A program made the position numbers and the translations under genes. DNA of 64,000 bases from Desertivirga xinjiangensis (GTDB lineage: Bacteria; Bacteroidota; Bacteroidia; Sphingobacteriales; Sphingobacteriaceae). Positions 1-9,243 of this stretch are shown piece after piece (within the stretch, counting starts at the first letter, position 1; each line of letters opens with the position of its first letter). The stretch spans positions 62,001-126,000 of the forward strand of contig NZ_JAFMZP010000008.1 in NCBI RefSeq assembly GCF_024436435.1, in the 5' to 3' direction. The notes beneath the pieces are model-generated. The model saw only the letters and a program-made list of their open reading frames with translations. It made no database searches and was not told the DNA's origin.

Positions 1-33
1 CAATTCCACCCTTAGTTTTGAGTTTTTGTTTTT

Positions 34-495
34 ATGCATATTGGAGGAAAGCCTTTAAACCGATTACTGATATCCCTTACAAAGAAATACCTTAGTGTTT
101 ATTCGCAACAAACGAAAGGTCTGGATATTGACAGGTATCAGTATGTGCTTGTGCTGATCGACGACCATAAGGAAACTCTAACGCAAAAAGCACTCGCTGA
201 AAATCTGGAAGTAGATAAATCTTTCGTAGTGGGAATAATAAATTACCTTGAGGGAAACGGATATGTAACCCGGGAGACGAACGTTAATGATCGTCGTCAG
301 CAAGTGATCAAACTTACCGATAAAGCAAAGCCTGCGGTGACCAAGATCAGAGAGGTTACCGAAGAGCTCAACAAAAAGTCGTTAGCGAATCTAACAAACA
401 CACAAATAAATACTTTTTTGGAAGTTATCAATCAAATTGAGAGTAATTTGGTTGATATTAAGCCATTTAATATTATCATCAATTATAAAAAATAG
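34..495 (+). CDS. MarR family transcriptional regulator
   Basis: A 153-residue protein with the length and layout of MarR-type dimeric winged-helix repressors. The helix-turn-helix lies around residues 48-72 (LTQKALAENLEVDKS) and the wing follows around 78-95, with the DRR motif typical of MarR wings. It sits 9 bases upstream of an RND efflux operon on the same strand, so it probably controls that operon in response to a toxic small molecule. The ligand cannot be read from the sequence. The ATG start has a purine-poor upstream region, and only 33 bases of 5' sequence are in the window. Confidence 0.85.
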   Translation: MHIGGKPLNRLLISLTKKYLSVYSQQTKGLDIDRYQYVLVLIDDHKETLTQKALAENLEVDKSFVVGIINYLEGNGYVTRETNVNDRRQQVIKLTDKAKPAVTKIREVTEELNKKSLANLTNTQINTFLEVINQIESNLVDIKPFNIIINYKK

Positions 496-504
496 CACTT
501 AGAT

Positions 505-1575
505 ATGAAATTAAAGTACATTATTTACACGTTGCTTGTTGTCGGTTTCGGCTCTCTGATTGTGTACCGGATCGTTAGCAATAAGGGCGGAGGTAAAGGG
601 GCTTCGGCGAAAACCGGCAAAGCGGGAGGACAACCTATGCGCGTAGATGGTGTGGTAGTAGAACCGAGAAATTTTTCAAACTCGCTTGCTGTTACGGGTA
701 CGATAGAGGCGAATGAACAGGTTCAGCTGAGAAGTGAGATATCAGGATTGATCAGAGGGATCTATTTCAGGGAAGGAAGTAATGTTACCAGGGGGCAAAC
801 TTTGTTGACAATTGATGATTCCGAATTAAGGGCACAGCTTGCCCAGGCGGTAACAAAACAGAATCTGGCTGGAGAAAACGAAAAACGAGCCCGGCTGCTT
901 TTGCAAAAGGAAGCTATCAGCAGGGAAGAATATGATGCTTCTTTAGCCGAATTCCGTTCCTTACGTTCCCAGACTGCATTGGTGAAGGCGCAATTGGCAA
1001 AAACGGTAATAAAAGCTCCTTTCAACGGGAAGATAGGACTTAGAGCCGTGTCTGTTGGTGAGTATCTTGTGCCTACAACAGTGGTTGCAAATCTGGTGAA
1101 TACAAATCCGGTAAAGATCACTTTTAACGTTCCGGAAAAATATGCTATGGATGTGAAAGTAAATACAGATGTCGACTTTACTGTATCCGGACTGGAAAAG
1201 AAATATACTGCAAAAGTATACGCTATTGAACCTCAGGTTGAGACCAATACCCGCACTCTGAGACTGAGAGCGCGCGCCGAAAACCCGGGGGGAGGTTTGG
1301 TTCCTGGCTTATTTGCAAATATCCAGCTTCCGCTATCTAATATTGAGAAAGCTATATTAGTGCCAACTGAGGCTATTATACCTGAACAGGAAGGTAAAAA
1401 GGTTTTAGTGTCTAAGAATGGTAAAGCGGAAGAAGTTAAAGTTGCGACCTCTACACGTACAGAAAAAGAAATACTGATCACCTCAGGGTTGAAAGCCGGT
1501 GATACGGTATTAACTACAGGAATTATGGCCCTAAAGGCTGGTAGTCCGGTTCAGGTGAAAATAGATAACAAGTAG
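505..1575 (+). CDS. RND efflux periplasmic adaptor subunit (HlyD/MFP family)
   Basis: A 356-residue membrane fusion protein. An N-terminal membrane anchor (about residues 5-25) is followed by a Gly/Ala/Lys-rich linker. Next come a lipoyl-like half (about 60-100), an alpha-helical hairpin (about 105-165), the second lipoyl half with KAPFNGKIGL around 170, and beta-barrel and membrane-proximal domains to the end. In this family the adaptor links the inner-membrane pump to the TolC channel across the periplasm. It lies between the MarR gene and the pump gene with gaps of 9 and 14 bases, so co-transcription is likely. The drug substrate is unknown. Confidence 0.92.
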   Translation: MKLKYIIYTLLVVGFGSLIVYRIVSNKGGGKGASAKTGKAGGQPMRVDGVVVEPRNFSNSLAVTGTIEANEQVQLRSEISGLIRGIYFREGSNVTRGQTLLTIDDSELRAQLAQAVTKQNLAGENEKRARLLLQKEAISREEYDASLAEFRSLRSQTALVKAQLAKTVIKAPFNGKIGLRAVSVGEYLVPTTVVANLVNTNPVKITFNVPEKYAMDVKVNTDVDFTVSGLEKKYTAKVYAIEPQVETNTRTLRLRARAENPGGGLVPGLFANIQLPLSNIEKAILVPTEAIIPEQEGKKVLVSKNGKAEEVKVATSTRTEKEILITSGLKAGDTVLTTGIMALKAGSPVQVKIDNK

Positions 1576-1589
1576 AATAGGAGGCAGAG

Positions 1590-4500
1590 ATGAGTTTATC
1601 AACCACCAGTATTAAGCGGCCAGTATTAACCATTGTGATCAATTTAATTTTGATTCTATTTGGTTTAATAGGCTTTTCTTTTTTAGGGATCCGGGAATAT
1701 CCCTCGATTGATCCTGCAATCGTATCAGTGCGAACAAATTATTCAGGTGCAAATGCCGACATCATTGAGTCGCAAATTACAGAGCCCTTAGAAAAGGCCA
1801 TTAATTCTATTGATGGTATCCGGAATATTTCATCGACCAGTAACCAAGGCTCAAGCTCAATAAATATTGAGTTTAACCTTGAGAAAAACCTTGAAGAGGC
1901 AGCAAACGATGTGAGAGACAAAGTATCGGAAGCTTTGCGCCAGCTACCAGAGGACATCGATACCCCTCCTGTGGTATCTAAAGCCGATGCTGATTCTGAG
2001 CCTATTATAACTATGACGGTAAGAAGCAGTACGAGAGACCAGCTGCAATTGAGCGATTATGCTGAAAACGTTATCTCTCAGCGGCTGCAAACGATTCCTG
2101 GTGTGAGCAGTATCCAGATCTGGGGTCAGAAAAGATATGCCATGCGTTTATGGCTTAACCCTGTAAAGCTTGCCTCTTATGGCCTGACCGTATCGGATGT
2201 AAGGAATGCCTTGAATAGTCAGAACGTTGAATTACCTTCAGGCAAAGTAAGTGGGGAAAATACTGAACTGGTTGTGAAGACTCTGGGAAATCTTTCTTCC
2301 GAGGAGCAGTTTAACAATCTTATCGTAAAATCGGACGCCACCAATATCATTCGGTTTAGTGATGTGGGAAAGGCAGAGCTTGGACCCGAAGATCTTGAAA
2401 AGAAAATGACCGAATCGGGCCAGCCTATGGTGGGTTTGGCTGTAATCCCACAGCCAGGAACAAACTATCTTGATATCGCAGATAAGTTCTATAAGGAATT
2501 CGATAAATTAAAGGCTGAATTACCAAAAGACTTACAGCTTAATATCGCGATGGATAACACCTCTTTTATCAGGGCGTCGGTTATTGAAGTAGCTGAAACT
2601 ATTCTGATAGCTCTTGTACTGGTTATTCTAATCATTTATTTGTTCTTTAGAGATTGGGGTATTGCCTTCAGGCCATTAATAGATATCCCGGTTTCACTTA
2701 TAGCTACGTTCTTTATCATGTATCTCGCTGGTTTTTCGGTGAACGTGCTGACCCTGCTTGCCATAGTCCTGGCTACCGGGCTGGTGGTAGACGATGGTAT
2801 TGTGGTAACAGAGAACATTTACAAAAAGGTTGAAGAAGGGATGTCTCCGATTGAGGCTGCTGTAAAAGGATCCAACGAAATCTTTATGGCGGTTATTTCA
2901 ATTTCAATCACATTGGCAGCTGTTTTTCTTCCGGTTATATTTTTAGAAGGCTTTGTTGGCCGCTTGTTCCGGGAGTTCGGTGTGGTAATAGGGGCTGCGG
3001 TATTGATTTCTGCGTTCGTTTCCCTAACGCTGACACCGATGCTTAACGCGTACTTAATGAAAGGCGGTGTTCAAAAGCATTCTAAATTTTATCTCTGGTC
3101 AGAGCCTTACTTCGAAAGGATGAACAAAGGTTATGCTGAAGCCCTTGGCAGCTTCATGAAAAAGAAATACCTGAGTTACCCGATAATTCTTGCCTGTCTT
3201 GGCCTGATATTCCTTTTCTTTAAAATTTTGCAGAAAGAAACCGCACCCTACGACGACAGGAGCATGCTGAGGGTGCAGGTAACTGCGCCCGAGGGTTCCT
3301 CTTTTGAATATACTGATCGATTTATGAAAGAACTGACCGAGATGGTTAACGACTCTGTTCCTGAGAAGGCCGTTAACCTGGTTCTTACTTCTCCGAATTT
3401 CGGTGGTGCAGGTTCTGTAAATAACGGGATGATGCGTATAGCACTTAAACCGGTAAAAGAGCGGGAGCGTTCTCAAAAGGAGGTTGCCGATTATCTGACT
3501 AAGGTAACTAAAAAATACTCTGAGGCACGTACAAACGTGGTGCAGCAGCCTACGATCTCAGTGAACCGAAGAGGCGGGCAGCCTATTCAGTATATTATAC
3601 AGGCTCAGACTTTTGATAAGTTAGAGGAAAAGATCCCTGTATTTATGAACGCAGTTAATGAAGATCCCACATTCAGTGTTTCGGATGTGAATTTAAAATT
3701 TAACAAGCCTGAGATCAATATCTCTATCGACCGGGAGAAAGCACAAAGTCTGGGAGTATCTGTGATTGATGTTGCACAAACCTTGCAACTGTCTTTGAGC
3801 GGCCAGCGTTTCGGATACTTTATCATGAACGGACGTCAATATCAGGTAATGGGACAGTTTGCACGTGCAGACAGGAATGATCCCTTAGATCTGACATCAT
3901 TATTTGTACGAAGCAGCACCGGAAAGTTAATTCAGCTCGACAATCTCGTAACGCTCGAAGAACGCAGTAGTCCGCCACAGCTGTATCATAACAACCGGTA
4001 TATGTCAGCAACAGTGTCGGCAGGTCTGGCTCCGGGTAAAAGTATTGGTGATGGTATTGAAGCAATGGATAGAATTGCTGAAAAAGTACTGGATGATACC
4101 TTTACAACTGATCTCGGCGGAGAATCGCGCGACTTTGTGGAAAGTAGCTCTAATACTTTGTTTGCATTTGGCTTAGCGCTACTTTTAATCTATCTCATTC
4201 TGGCCGCCCAGTTCGAAAGCTTTCTCGATCCACTTATAATCATCCTTACGGTTCCGATGGCTGTAGCAGGCGCCATGTTGTCTCTGTGGCTTTTTGGACA
4301 AACATGGAATATTTTCAGTCAGATAGGCACTATTATGCTAATAGGGCTGGTGACGAAGAACGGAATTTTGATTGTGGAGTTTGCAAACCAGCTCAGAGAA
4401 CAGGGTAAGCCCAAAATGGAGGCTATTATGGAGGCTGCCGAAGCGCGTTTACGGCCGATCTTAATGACAAGTCTGGCTATCGCCCTGGGAGCTTTACCTA

Positions 4501-4700
4501 TCGCTATGGCCCTGGGGGCGGCAGCTCAAAGCCGGATGGGTATGGGCATTGTAATTGTTGGTGGCACTATATTCTCTCTCATACTCACTCTGTTCGTGAT
4601 TCCAGCCATATATTCCATGTGGTCAAAAGAACGGAAACATCGTCCTGAATTTGATAATATTGAAGCATTTGAAAAAGAGGAACTGGTAACCAGCCATTAA
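1590..4700 (+). CDS. RND family efflux pump, inner-membrane permease (AcrB/MexF-like)
   Basis: At 1036 residues this has the usual length of hydrophobe/amphiphile RND pumps (HAE-1). The first transmembrane helix is at about 12-32, followed by a large periplasmic loop. A membrane block at about 335-495 contains the proton-relay motif VVDDGIVVTENI near residue 400. A second periplasmic loop (about 555-860) and a final membrane block with GLVTKNGILIVEFAN complete the fold. It works as a trimer, driving drug export with proton influx through the adaptor and the TolC-like protein encoded on either side. The start follows a GGAGG-like ribosome site (aggaggcag) at 1578-1586. Confidence 0.95.
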   Translation: MSLSTTSIKRPVLTIVINLILILFGLIGFSFLGIREYPSIDPAIVSVRTNYSGANADIIESQITEPLEKAINSIDGIRNISSTSNQGSSSINIEFNLEKNLEEAANDVRDKVSEALRQLPEDIDTPPVVSKADADSEPIITMTVRSSTRDQLQLSDYAENVISQRLQTIPGVSSIQIWGQKRYAMRLWLNPVKLASYGLTVSDVRNALNSQNVELPSGKVSGENTELVVKTLGNLSSEEQFNNLIVKSDATNIIRFSDVGKAELGPEDLEKKMTESGQPMVGLAVIPQPGTNYLDIADKFYKEFDKLKAELPKDLQLNIAMDNTSFIRASVIEVAETILIALVLVILIIYLFFRDWGIAFRPLIDIPVSLIATFFIMYLAGFSVNVLTLLAIVLATGLVVDDGIVVTENIYKKVEEGMSPIEAAVKGSNEIFMAVISISITLAAVFLPVIFLEGFVGRLFREFGVVIGAAVLISAFVSLTLTPMLNAYLMKGGVQKHSKFYLWSEPYFERMNKGYAEALGSFMKKKYLSYPIILACLGLIFLFFKILQKETAPYDDRSMLRVQVTAPEGSSFEYTDRFMKELTEMVNDSVPEKAVNLVLTSPNFGGAGSVNNGMMRIALKPVKERERSQKEVADYLTKVTKKYSEARTNVVQQPTISVNRRGGQPIQYIIQAQTFDKLEEKIPVFMNAVNEDPTFSVSDVNLKFNKPEINISIDREKAQSLGVSVIDVAQTLQLSLSGQRFGYFIMNGRQYQVMGQFARADRNDPLDLTSLFVRSSTGKLIQLDNLVTLEERSSPPQLYHNNRYMSATVSAGLAPGKSIGDGIEAMDRIAEKVLDDTFTTDLGGESRDFVESSSNTLFAFGLALLLIYLILAAQFESFLDPLIIILTVPMAVAGAMLSLWLFGQTWNIFSQIGTIMLIGLVTKNGILIVEFANQLREQGKPKMEAIMEAAEARLRPILMTSLAIALGALPIAMALGAAAQSRMGMGIVIVGGTIFSLILTLFVIPAIYSMWSKERKHRPEFDNIEAFEKEELVTSH

Positions 4701-4709
4701 TTTATTTAT

Positions 4710-6020
4710 ATGAAGTATAAAGCAGTGTTGTTTTTGCTACTGGTGATTTGTTGTATTTCAATCAGGGCACAAGAACGATTAACACTTGAACAAGCTGTAG
4801 CGATAGCACTTGAAAATAATTTTAATATCCGTATCGTTAAAAATGATGTTGAAGTAAGTGAAAATAATGTCAGCCTGGCAAATGCCGGAATGATTCCTTC
4901 TGTAGAAGGTGTACTGGCGAACAACAACACCATTCAGAATAGTTCACAGACAAGGTCGACCGGAGAAGTCACCGAAAGAAACAACGCCAAGGGGGCAACC
5001 TTAAATTATGGGGTAAGTCTTAACTGGACAGTATTTGACGGATTTGGCATGTTTGCCAGGTATGACCAGTTACAAGAACTGCAAAAGCTAGGAGAAACCA
5101 ATCTCAGGCTTACCGTGTTGAGTACATTGGGTGACGTAATTACCCGTTATTACGATCTTGTACAGCAGCAACAGCAACTGAAGGCTTATGATACAGCTGT
5201 CGACCTCTCACATCAGCGTGTATTAACAGCCCAGAACCGTTTTGAAATTGGTAAGTCGGCAAGACTTGAAGTTTTGAATGCTCAGGTGGATTATAATACC
5301 GATACCACCAATCTTTTAAAACAACAGGAACTGTATCGCAATACTCAGATCGATTTAAACAATTTGATGGGCAGGGATGTGAATATTCATTTTACGGTTG
5401 CGGATGATTTTCCAATCAACGATGACCTTTCCCTGGCTGAACTTAAAACCGCAGCTCTAAGTCAGAATCCATCACTAAAAGCTGCTTTGATAAGTAAGCG
5501 GCTTGCGGAGCTTGATCTGAAACAGGTTAAGGCGGCCAGGTACCCCGTTATTGGAGTAAATACCGGCTATAATTTCAATCGTACCGAATCGGCCCTTGGT
5601 TTCTCCACGTTGAACACGGGGCGGGGATTTAACTACGGGATCTCTGCATCGATCAACATATTCAACGGCTTTCTGCAAAAGCGAAATGAAAAGAATGCTG
5701 CGATAGCTATAGAGAGCGCCGGCCTTGATTATGAAAGGATTAATCAAAGCGTTAATGCGCAGCTTTCCAGTGCTTTTCAGACCTATAGAACTAACCTTAG
5801 TCTTTTGGAGCTTGAAGAAAAAAATCAGCAGATTGCAAGACAAAATCTGGACATTACTATGGAGAAATACCGACTTGGAAGTATTAGCCAGGTTGAAATC
5901 CGGGATGCCCAATTGAATTATGTAAATGCAAGTGTAAGGTTCAGCAATGCACAGTACCAGGCGAAGCTTGCTGAAATAACGTTAAAGGAGATTTCTGGTA
6001 ATCTTGATTTAATAAATTAA
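4710..6020 (+). CDS. TolC family outer-membrane efflux channel
   Basis: A 436-residue protein with a cleavable signal peptide (hydrophobic stretch at about 5-18 ending near IRAQ). It has two outer-membrane efflux protein repeats rich in coiled-coil helix, around 25-220 and 240-430. It would form the trimeric channel completing the tripartite pump with the two genes just upstream (9-base gap). The last 50 bases of the coding region are the first copy of a tandem repeat continuing past the stop codon, so the C-terminal residues AEITLKEISGNLDLIN plus stop are encoded again in frame-local copies downstream. Confidence 0.92.
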   Translation: MKYKAVLFLLLVICCISIRAQERLTLEQAVAIALENNFNIRIVKNDVEVSENNVSLANAGMIPSVEGVLANNNTIQNSSQTRSTGEVTERNNAKGATLNYGVSLNWTVFDGFGMFARYDQLQELQKLGETNLRLTVLSTLGDVITRYYDLVQQQQQLKAYDTAVDLSHQRVLTAQNRFEIGKSARLEVLNAQVDYNTDTTNLLKQQELYRNTQIDLNNLMGRDVNIHFTVADDFPINDDLSLAELKTAALSQNPSLKAALISKRLAELDLKQVKAARYPVIGVNTGYNFNRTESALGFSTLNTGRGFNYGISASINIFNGFLQKRNEKNAAIAIESAGLDYERINQSVNAQLSSAFQTYRTNLSLLELEEKNQQIARQNLDITMEKYRLGSISQVEIRDAQLNYVNASVRFSNAQYQAKLAEITLKEISGNLDLIN

Positions 6021-6218
6021 ATCTTTTTGTATTTGCTGAAATAACGTTAAAGGAGATTTCTGGTAATCTTGATTTAATAAATTAAATCTTTTTGTACTTG
6101 CTGAAATAATGTTAAAGGAGATTTTTGGTAATCTGAAATCTTTTTGTACTTGCTGAAATAACATTAAAGGAGATTTCTGGTAATCTTAATTTAATAAATT
6201 AATTCTTTTTGTACTTTT
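5971..6218 (+). repeat. Tandem repeat of the tolC 3' end, four copies
   Basis: The unit begins ctgaaataacgttaaaggag and starts at 5971, 6036, 6101 and 6153. The period is 65, 65, then 52, because the third copy lacks 13 bases. Copy 1 contains the end of the TolC-like gene and its TAA. Copies 2 to 4 are non-coding, with a few point changes and an A/T-rich tail (ctttttgta). The last copy ends in TACTTTTA (6212-6219), close to a Bacteroidota -7 element, and may serve as promoter for the next gene. Slipped-strand duplication is the simplest origin. Confidence 0.9.
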
Positions 6219-6284
6219 AGCAAAAGTTTATAGAACCTTAAGTAATTCGGCGCGTATAATGTCACCAGAAAGCCGGGGATAAAT

Positions 6285-6674
6285 ATGAGGGATTCAAAAT
6301 ATAGATCTGTTTTGTTGATTGATGATAGTTACATCGACAATCTGATTAATCGCAAGATATTAGAAAACTGTATGTTTGCTGATGATGTTGTGGTTATGGA
6401 TTCCCCTGTTGCAGCGATTGAGTATTTAAACAAATGCTACAATGAGCAAACCTTGCCGGAGGTGATTTTTCTGGATATTCGTATGCCTGAAATGAACGGA
6501 TTCGAGTTTTTACAAAAATTAAAAGAGATAACTACCGAAGACAGTAAACTTAAAATTTTTGTTCTTTCGTCATCTTTGGATCCTAGTGACCTTAGAAGGG
6601 TTGAAGGTAACAGTCTTGTAACCAAATTTATTGGGAAACCACTAACGGTTAGTGTTCTTGAAGATATAAGATAA
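6285..6674 (+). CDS. Stand-alone response regulator receiver protein
   Basis: A 129-residue single REC domain with no output domain. The acidic pocket is in LLIDDSY near residue 12. The phosphoacceptor Asp is in FLDIRMPEMNGF around residue 63, the conserved Ser is in VLSSS near 96, and Lys is in IGKPL near 119. It would pass a phosphoryl signal by protein-protein contact or phosphotransfer. No histidine kinase is adjacent. Its stop codon overlaps the start of the next gene (TAATG), so the two are translationally linked. Confidence 0.88.
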   Translation: MRDSKYRSVLLIDDSYIDNLINRKILENCMFADDVVVMDSPVAAIEYLNKCYNEQTLPEVIFLDIRMPEMNGFEFLQKLKEITTEDSKLKIFVLSSSLDPSDLRRVEGNSLVTKFIGKPLTVSVLEDIR

Positions 6675-7519
6675 TGATTTTAATTGCCGATAGCGGTTCA
6701 ACTAAAACAGACTGGATATTAAAATTTAACGACTCTGAGTACCTTGAATTTACCACTAAAGGAATAAATCCTTATTTTGTTAATGATAAGGAAATTTGTA
6801 AGGTATTGTCGGCCTATGACGAGATCCAGGAATTTAACTCCCGCATAAAAGAGGTGCATTTTTTTGGAGAGGGCTGCTCTACGCCCGATAAAAGGGAGAT
6901 AGTGTCAAACGGCCTTTCGAAGGTTTTTTCTAAAGCGTATATAAACGTTGAAAATGACGCATTAGGTTCCGCATATGCTACTTGTGGCAATAGCAGTGGG
7001 TTCACATGTATCTTAGGAACATCCTCCAATATCGCCTTTTATAATGGAAAGGAAGTTCAGGAAAGTGTTCATGGGCTTGGTTTTATTCTGGGAGATGAAG
7101 GATCTGGTACCTATTTTGGCAGGGCACTGATTACTTCCTGTTTATACGATACGATGCCTGCAGGCCTAAAGGCGTCATTTTTGAAAGAATATCCTATCTC
7201 AAAAGACAGTATCATTAAGAATGTCTATCAGGAGCCGCTTCCTAATTTTTATATTGCTTCTTTCAGTAAGTTCCTTAGTGGGCACCGTTCTGAACCGTTT
7301 GTTGAAGACCTATTATATAAGGGCTTTGATTTATTTATAAATTCTCATTTATTGCCTTATCCCGGACATCAATCTCACCCCTGTCATTTTGTAGGTTCTA
7401 TTGCTTATTATTTTCAGGACGTATTGGCTTCTGTTTGTTCTGCGTATAGAATTAAAATGGGGAAGGTCTTGTCTAAACCTATAAGAGATCTAGCCGATTT
7501 CATCATAAAGAAATCTTAG
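6674..7519 (+). CDS. BadF/BadG/BcrA/BcrD-type ATPase, N-acetylglucosamine kinase-like
   Basis: A 281-residue member of the actin/Hsp70/sugar-kinase fold. The N-terminal phosphate-1 motif is ADSGSTKTDW (residues 4-13), and the second phosphate motif is the CILGTSSNIAFY region near 110-121. GFILGDEGSGTYFG near 136-149 is typical of the GlcNAc-kinase-like branch. The likely role is phosphorylation of an amino sugar during cell-wall recycling. That would fit the N-acetylmuramic acid 6-phosphate etherase encoded at 40.8 kb, but this link is inference. It overlaps the upstream response regulator by one base. Confidence 0.82.
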   Translation: MILIADSGSTKTDWILKFNDSEYLEFTTKGINPYFVNDKEICKVLSAYDEIQEFNSRIKEVHFFGEGCSTPDKREIVSNGLSKVFSKAYINVENDALGSAYATCGNSSGFTCILGTSSNIAFYNGKEVQESVHGLGFILGDEGSGTYFGRALITSCLYDTMPAGLKASFLKEYPISKDSIIKNVYQEPLPNFYIASFSKFLSGHRSEPFVEDLLYKGFDLFINSHLLPYPGHQSHPCHFVGSIAYYFQDVLASVCSAYRIKMGKVLSKPIRDLADFIIKKS

Positions 7520-7619
7520 TAAAAAAAATCAATTCTCAGTGAATACTGTTTATTCTATGCAATGAATATATTAATATTTGCATTTATAAGTCAGTAAATA
7601 TATCTTCGTGTTAATAAGG

Positions 7620-7668
7620 CAAGACTATACCAGCTACAAGGCAGGTGTAGTCTTGTTTGTTTTTTATA
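7620..7668 (+). terminator. Rho-independent terminator-like hairpin in the greA leader
   Basis: A 12-base-pair stem, CAAGACTATACC (7620-7631) against GGTGTAGTCTTG (7644-7655) with one G-U pair, is followed by a T-rich tract. It lies 100 bases after the kinase gene and 24 bases before the greA start. Near -7 elements lie on both sides: AATATTTG at about 7573-7580 and TATCTTCG at 7600-7607 upstream, and TACACTTG at about 7668 downstream. It could end the upstream transcript or act as a leader attenuator for greA. Confidence 0.7.
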
Positions 7669-7691
7669 CACTTGAACCAAAAACATGCAAA

Positions 7692-8165
7692 ATGGCTGAG
7701 ATAACTTATTATAGTAAAGAGGGATTAGAAAAACTGAAGGAAGAGTTACATTTTTTAAAAACTGAAGGGCGTGCACAAATTGCCAAAGCTATTGCCGAAG
7801 CCCGTGATAAAGGCGACCTTTCTGAGAACGCCGAGTACGATGCAGCAAAAGAAGCGCAAGGTCATCACGAAACAAAAATTGCGAAGCTAGAGGATACGCT
7901 TGCTCATGCCAGGCTTATTGACGAATCGAAATTGGATACGTCCAAAGTATTGGCCTTGTCTATCGTTAAAATAAAAAATACAAAAAACGGCGCTACCATG
8001 ACATATCAATTGGTTTCTGAAACGGAAGCAGACCTGAAGTCAGGTAAGATTTCTGTTAAGTCTCCCATTGCGAAAGGACTACTTGGGAAGTCGGTAGGAG
8101 AAAGGGCTGAAATAGCAGTACCGGCAGGTAGCATGGAGTTTGAAATTCTGGAGATCTCAAGGTAG
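7692..8165 (+). CDS. greA: Transcription elongation factor GreA
   Basis: A 157-residue protein, the standard GreA length, starting at the ATG that begins MAEITYYSKEGLEKL. A longer reading frame upstream only reads through the terminator hairpin. The N-terminal coiled coil (about 10-75) carries the conserved tip GDLSENAEYDAAKEAQ. The C-terminal FKBP-like domain covers about 85-157, with SPIAKGLLGKSVGE. GreA rescues backtracked RNA polymerase by stimulating transcript cleavage. A HIT-family gene follows 3 bases later and is probably co-transcribed. Confidence 0.95.
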   Translation: MAEITYYSKEGLEKLKEELHFLKTEGRAQIAKAIAEARDKGDLSENAEYDAAKEAQGHHETKIAKLEDTLAHARLIDESKLDTSKVLALSIVKIKNTKNGATMTYQLVSETEADLKSGKISVKSPIAKGLLGKSVGERAEIAVPAGSMEFEILEISR

Positions 8166-8168
8166 TTT

Positions 8169-8567
8169 ATGGCATCGATCTTTTCAAAAATAGTTGCAGG
8201 AGAGATTCCTTGTCATAAAGTGGCTGAGGATGAAAAACATCTCGCCTTTCTGGATATAAGCCCGCTCGTTATGGGGCATGTACTGGTAATCCCCAAAAAG
8301 GAGGTTGATTACATCTTCGACATGGATGATGAAAGTTATCTCGATCTGCAAGCCTTTGTTAAGAAAGTAGCCTCGGGATTGAAGAAGGCAATTCCTTGTG
8401 AAAGAATCGGAATTACCGTTATGGGTTTGGAAGTGCCGCATACACACGTTCATCTCATTCCATTTACGTCTATTGACGATATGAACTTTTCAAGACCGAA
8501 GCTCAAGCTTTCGGCAGAACAGTTAGACGATATAGCACAGAAAATATCCACAGAAATGGCGTTGTAA
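8169..8567 (+). CDS. HIT family protein (histidine triad nucleotide hydrolase)
   Basis: A 132-residue HIT-fold protein. The N-terminal part has FSKIVAGEIPCHKVAED and the family motif with spaced histidines is near residues 97-104 (PHTHVHLIPF). Members hydrolyse nucleoside 5'-phosphoramidates or dinucleoside polyphosphates in the cytoplasm. The exact substrate is not predictable. It directly follows greA with a 3-base gap. The stop codon lies in the loop of a 14-bp hairpin shared with the converging ruvC gene. Confidence 0.9.
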   Translation: MASIFSKIVAGEIPCHKVAEDEKHLAFLDISPLVMGHVLVIPKKEVDYIFDMDDESYLDLQAFVKKVASGLKKAIPCERIGITVMGLEVPHTHVHLIPFTSIDDMNFSRPKLKLSAEQLDDIAQKISTEMAL

Positions 8568-8583
8568 ATGCCATTTCTGTGGA
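8547..8583. terminator. Hairpin between convergent HIT gene and ruvC
   Basis: A perfect 14-bp inverted repeat, TCCACAGAAATGGC (8547-8560) and GCCATTTCTGTGGA (8570-8583), with a 9-base loop that holds the stop codon of the HIT gene. It lies one base from the ruvC stop codon. The U-tracts on both sides are weak, so it may act as a bidirectional terminator or as an mRNA 3'-end stabiliser. Confidence 0.65.
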
Positions 8584-8584
8584 A

Positions 8585-9157
8585 CTATTTTACAATTCGC
8601 TTTTGATTATCTTTAACAAAAGTATCCCATCCTGAATAGCTTTTTTTTGCACTTCCTCCGCTGGAGATCCGTTGAAAGGAATGGCAAACTGCTACTGCCA
8701 AACCATCTGTGGCATCAAGGAATTGCGGAGTTTCAGTAAACTTTAGCAGGGTTTGAAGCATCGCGGCCACTTGTTCTTTTGTTGCACTGCCGTTTCCTGT
8801 TATAGACTGTTTAATCTTTCTTGGCGAATACTCGAAGATGGGAAGACTACGGGACAGGGCCGCAGCCATTGCCACTCCCTGGGCTCTGCCGAGTTTTAAC
8901 ATTACCTGGATGTTTTTTCCATAGAAAGGCGCTTCAATGGCAAGACAATCCGGATGATATTCATCAATTAGAGCTACAGTTTTTTCAAAGATGTGATTTA
9001 GTTTTAAAGGATGGTCGTCCAGATGGTCCAGTTTTACAACACCTAAACAAATCAGCCCTGTACTGTTTCCAGTCTCTTTCACAATACCATATCCCATTAT
9101 GGAAGTGCCCGGGTCAATTCCCAGTATAATTCGCTCTTTCGATTTTTCTTTCAGCAT
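8585..9157 (-). CDS. ruvC: Crossover junction endodeoxyribonuclease RuvC
   Basis: I place the start at the ATG giving MLKEKSKERIILGIDPGTS (190 residues), the normal RuvC length. An upstream in-frame ATG would add 23 atypical residues. The acidic residues of the catalytic site are recognisable: Asp in GIDPGTS, Glu in AIEAPFYGKN, and the late pair in DATDGLAVAVCH. RuvC resolves Holliday junctions as a dimer together with RuvAB, which is not in this window. It is transcribed towards greA-HIT. Confidence 0.95.
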   Translation of the reverse strand: MLKEKSKERIILGIDPGTSIMGYGIVKETGNSTGLICLGVVKLDHLDDHPLKLNHIFEKTVALIDEYHPDCLAIEAPFYGKNIQVMLKLGRAQGVAMAAALSRSLPIFEYSPRKIKQSITGNGSATKEQVAAMLQTLLKFTETPQFLDATDGLAVAVCHSFQRISSGGSAKKSYSGWDTFVKDNQKRIVK

Positions 9158-9243
9158 CCAAACAATTATACGGCTTTTAAAGTTCAAATGCCATTTACCC
9201 TTTACATTAATTGTTTTGCGTAACATTGCAAAAAGTTTAGAGC

